NCBI GenBank assembly: GCA_036401395.1
Contig: DASWUZ010000140.1
Span: forward strand, 1 to 6,889
Length of the DNA stretch: 6,889 bases
Reading direction: 5' to 3'
Source: DASWUZ01 sp036401395
GTDB lineage: Bacteria; Acidobacteriota; Terriglobia; Terriglobales; Acidobacteriaceae
Shown: in pieces, positions 5,967-6,889 of the stretch
How positions within the stretch are numbered: position 1 is the stretch's first letter
Layout: each line of letters begins with the position of its first letter
Notes under the pieces: model-generated
Databases searched by the model: none
Seen by the model: the letters and a program-made list of their open reading frames with translations, nothing else
What the model was told of the DNA's origin: nothing
Position numbers and translations under genes: made by a program

Positions 5967-5972
5967 ATTAAA
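5967..5972 (-). promoter_or_regulatory. Candidate -10 box, leaderless oxidoreductase mRNA
   Basis: TTTAAT on the minus strand matches the -10 consensus TATAAT at five of six positions. CGAATT separates it from the ATG at 5960, so transcription would begin at or near the first base of the start codon. No good -35 element is visible at the usual distance. Support is the position plus the absence of a ribosome-binding site. Confidence 0.35.
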
Positions 5973-6099
5973 AGAATGGAAGCCGTGCAGCGCACCTCGC
6001 CGCTTACCGGCAGTTCAGTGCCAACCTATTAGATCGATGATATGCGGAGCGAAAGAAACTGGCGGGATTCGCGCAGTGCGAAAGAGTCAGGGAGAAAGT

Positions 6100-6174
6100 T
6101 GGTAGCGCTAATGGGAATTGAACCCATGTTTCAGCCTTGAAAGGGCCGCGTGCTAACCGCTGCACCATAGCGCC
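6100..6174 (-). tRNA. tRNA-Glu (anticodon UUC)
   Basis: The minus strand folds into a complete 75-base tRNA with an encoded CCA. Parts in order: acceptor GGCGCTA with TAGCGCT (one G1-U72 wobble pair), D stem GTGC/GCAC with loop AGCGGTTA, anticodon stem CGGCC/GGCTG with loop CTTTCAA, variable AAAC, T stem ATGGG/CCCAT with loop TTCAATT, discriminator A. The anticodon at 6141-6139 reads TTC, for GAA/GAG glutamate codons. It is downstream of the second tRNA-Glu gene by 80 bases and probably shares its transcript. Confidence 0.97.
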
Positions 6175-6254
6175 ACATTGTTGAATTCGACGACTCGGCG
6201 TCAGCAGATTGCCCGAGGAATTTCGACCTCATTTCCGGCCAGAGAGGCGGGAGT

Positions 6255-6329
6255 TGGTAGCGCTAATGGGAATTGAACCCATGTTTCAGCCTTGAGAGGG
6301 CCGCGTGCTAACCGCTGCACCATAGCGCC
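6255..6329 (-). tRNA. tRNA-Glu (anticodon CUC)
   Basis: This gene is identical to the tRNA at 6100-6174 at 74 of 75 positions, including the encoded CCA and the G1-U72 pair. The single difference is at 6296 (G on the plus strand, where the other copy has A at 6141). It changes the anticodon loop to CTCTCAA and the anticodon to CTC, which reads only GAG. As the promoter-proximal copy of the pair, it is probably transcribed first. Confidence 0.97.
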
Positions 6330-6375
6330 ACAGTGAAGATTTCCTGGGGACTAACCCGATGACCCTGCACCTTCA

Positions 6376-6403
6376 AATTTATCAGAGTGCGTGCGCTAAG
6401 CAA
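6376..6403 (-). promoter_or_regulatory. Weak candidate promoter for the tRNA-Glu pair
   Basis: On the minus strand TTGCTT (6403-6398) and TAAATT (6381-6376) are spaced by 16 bases. Each matches its consensus at four of six positions. The -10 box ends 46 bases before the tRNA-Glu(CUC) 5' end, leaving a leader for RNase P to remove. The alternative is read-through from the DUF507 genes. Confidence 0.25.
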
Positions 6404-6455
6404 AGCTCATGCCCTGCGTAAAGATCCACCGCAAAGCGTTCGCTCGCTCCTAGAA

Positions 6456-6731
6456 TTAGATACCGAGCTTCTTCACTTCCTCGTTGTAATACTTCCGGTA
6501 GAGGATGTCCCACTCCTGCGAGCCTTCCGGAATAATCCGCCGCTGCGATGCGATCTTCAGCCGCGAAGCCTGATCGATCTTCGTCTCGGCCGTGAGCAGC
6601 GTCTCGAGCGCCTTGCGCGCCTCTTGCCGGATCGTATTCCGGTCTTCCAGGAATTCGCATTCGTCGGTCTCGGCGAGGGTATCGGCGACCACGTGGGCGA
6701 GCTTGTTGAGCTTGTCGCGGCTGATTCTCAC
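6456..6731 (-). CDS. DUF507 family protein
   Basis: This 91-residue protein is full length for DUF507. It begins MRISRDKLNKLAHVVADTL and ends with the family's signature PEGSQEWDILYRKYYNEEV (69-87). The middle contains DECEFLEDRNTIRQEA (23-38), the expected charged helical segment. No function is established for the family. The protein is soluble, mostly helical in character and strongly charged. It starts with GTG, and its first four bases (GTGA) overlap the stop codon of the upstream DUF507 gene, so the two are probably made together. The start is fixed by the conserved N-terminus. Confidence 0.9.
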   Translation of the reverse strand: MRISRDKLNKLAHVVADTLAETDECEFLEDRNTIRQEARKALETLLTAETKIDQASRLKIASQRRIIPEGSQEWDILYRKYYNEEVKKLGI

Positions 6732-6889
6732 AGCACCGCCTTGTACTTCTTGGCGAGCTCGTTTTTCACCTTTTTGAACATGTCGGCGTAGCTCGCGCCG
6801 GTCTTGCGCATATCGTCCTGATAGGCGTCGAGAATGACGCGTACCTCTTCGTTGATGCGGTCTTCAAGTGACAATTCCTCTTGAATTCC
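6728..6889 (-). CDS. DUF507 family protein, C-terminal part (cut by window edge)
   Basis: Reading the minus strand from the right edge gives 53 codons and a TGA at 6730-6728. Readable segments are SLEDRINEEVRVILDAYQDD, MRKTGASYADMFKKVKN and ELAKKYKAVL. The pattern DR(I/L)NEEVRxIL, then a short turn, then Y-x-x-(M/L)-F-x-x-x-K-x-x-L-(A/V)-K matches the C-terminal half of the other DUF507 subtype, which I recall often precedes the subtype encoded at 6456-6731. Function is unknown. The N-terminal part lies beyond the window. Confidence 0.75.
   Translation of the reverse strand, partial: GIQEELSLEDRINEEVRVILDAYQDDMRKTGASYADMFKKVKNELAKKYKAVL

Noticed and set aside
6068..6082. Hairpin TTCGC-GCAGT-GCGAA downstream of the tRNA pair as a terminator
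   Set aside because: The stem is only 5 bp and no T-run follows it on the minus strand.
6100..6329. tRNA genes as an integration (att) site for a mobile element
   Set aside because: No integrase or partial tRNA 3'-end duplicate is present. The second copy is a full functional tRNA with a different anticodon.

Overview
The window looks like chromosomal DNA of an Acidobacteriota (Terriglobia-type) bacterium. This is inferred from the moderately high GC content, the tandem pair of DUF507 genes, a secreted GH5 glycosidase, an acidobacterial-looking orphan protein, and short intergenic hairpins of the form CCCAC-stem-loop-stem-A-TGGGGCACCC. No marker gene settles the taxonomy. There is no phage, transposase, integrase or CRISPR array, and no stretch over 300 bases lacks a gene.

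Layout, left to right. At 1-65 (minus) lies the first 21 codons of a probable beta-carbonic anhydrase, cut by the window edge. At 254-1701 (minus) is a two-gene sulfur operon: a CysM-type cysteine synthase followed, through an ATGA overlap, by a JAMM/M67 metallopeptidase of the Mec type. In actinobacteria this pair works with the sulfur carrier CysO: CysM adds the carrier-bound sulfur to an activated serine, and Mec cuts the new cysteine off the carrier. No CysO-like gene is visible here. The operon is flanked by three copies of one hairpin repeat (211-247, 1773-1810, 1833-1863).

At 1927-2463 (plus) is an unrecognised 178-residue protein, probably translated from a leaderless mRNA, followed by an exported GH5-family glycoside hydrolase (2532-3701, plus). 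The GH5 gene meets a minus-strand group head to head with only 7 bases between the stop codons. That group reads, in transcription order, a large FAD-dependent amine-oxidase/CrtI-like oxidoreductase (PYROXD2-like, 5960-4338), a DUF433 protein (4300-4034) and a DUF5615 PIN-like protein (4050-3709). The last two resemble a VapBC-like toxin-antitoxin pair.

At 6100-6329 (minus) are two tandem tRNA-Glu genes that differ at one base in 75, the anticodon wobble position (UUC versus CUC). At 6456-6889 (minus) are two tandem DUF507 genes with a GTGA overlap; the upstream one is cut by the right edge.

The genes do not form one pathway. The most informative parts are the cysM-mec operon without a visible carrier gene, the covarying hairpin repeats, the one-base tRNA-Glu pair, and the candidate leaderless starts. 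I did not find a clearly new multi-gene system.
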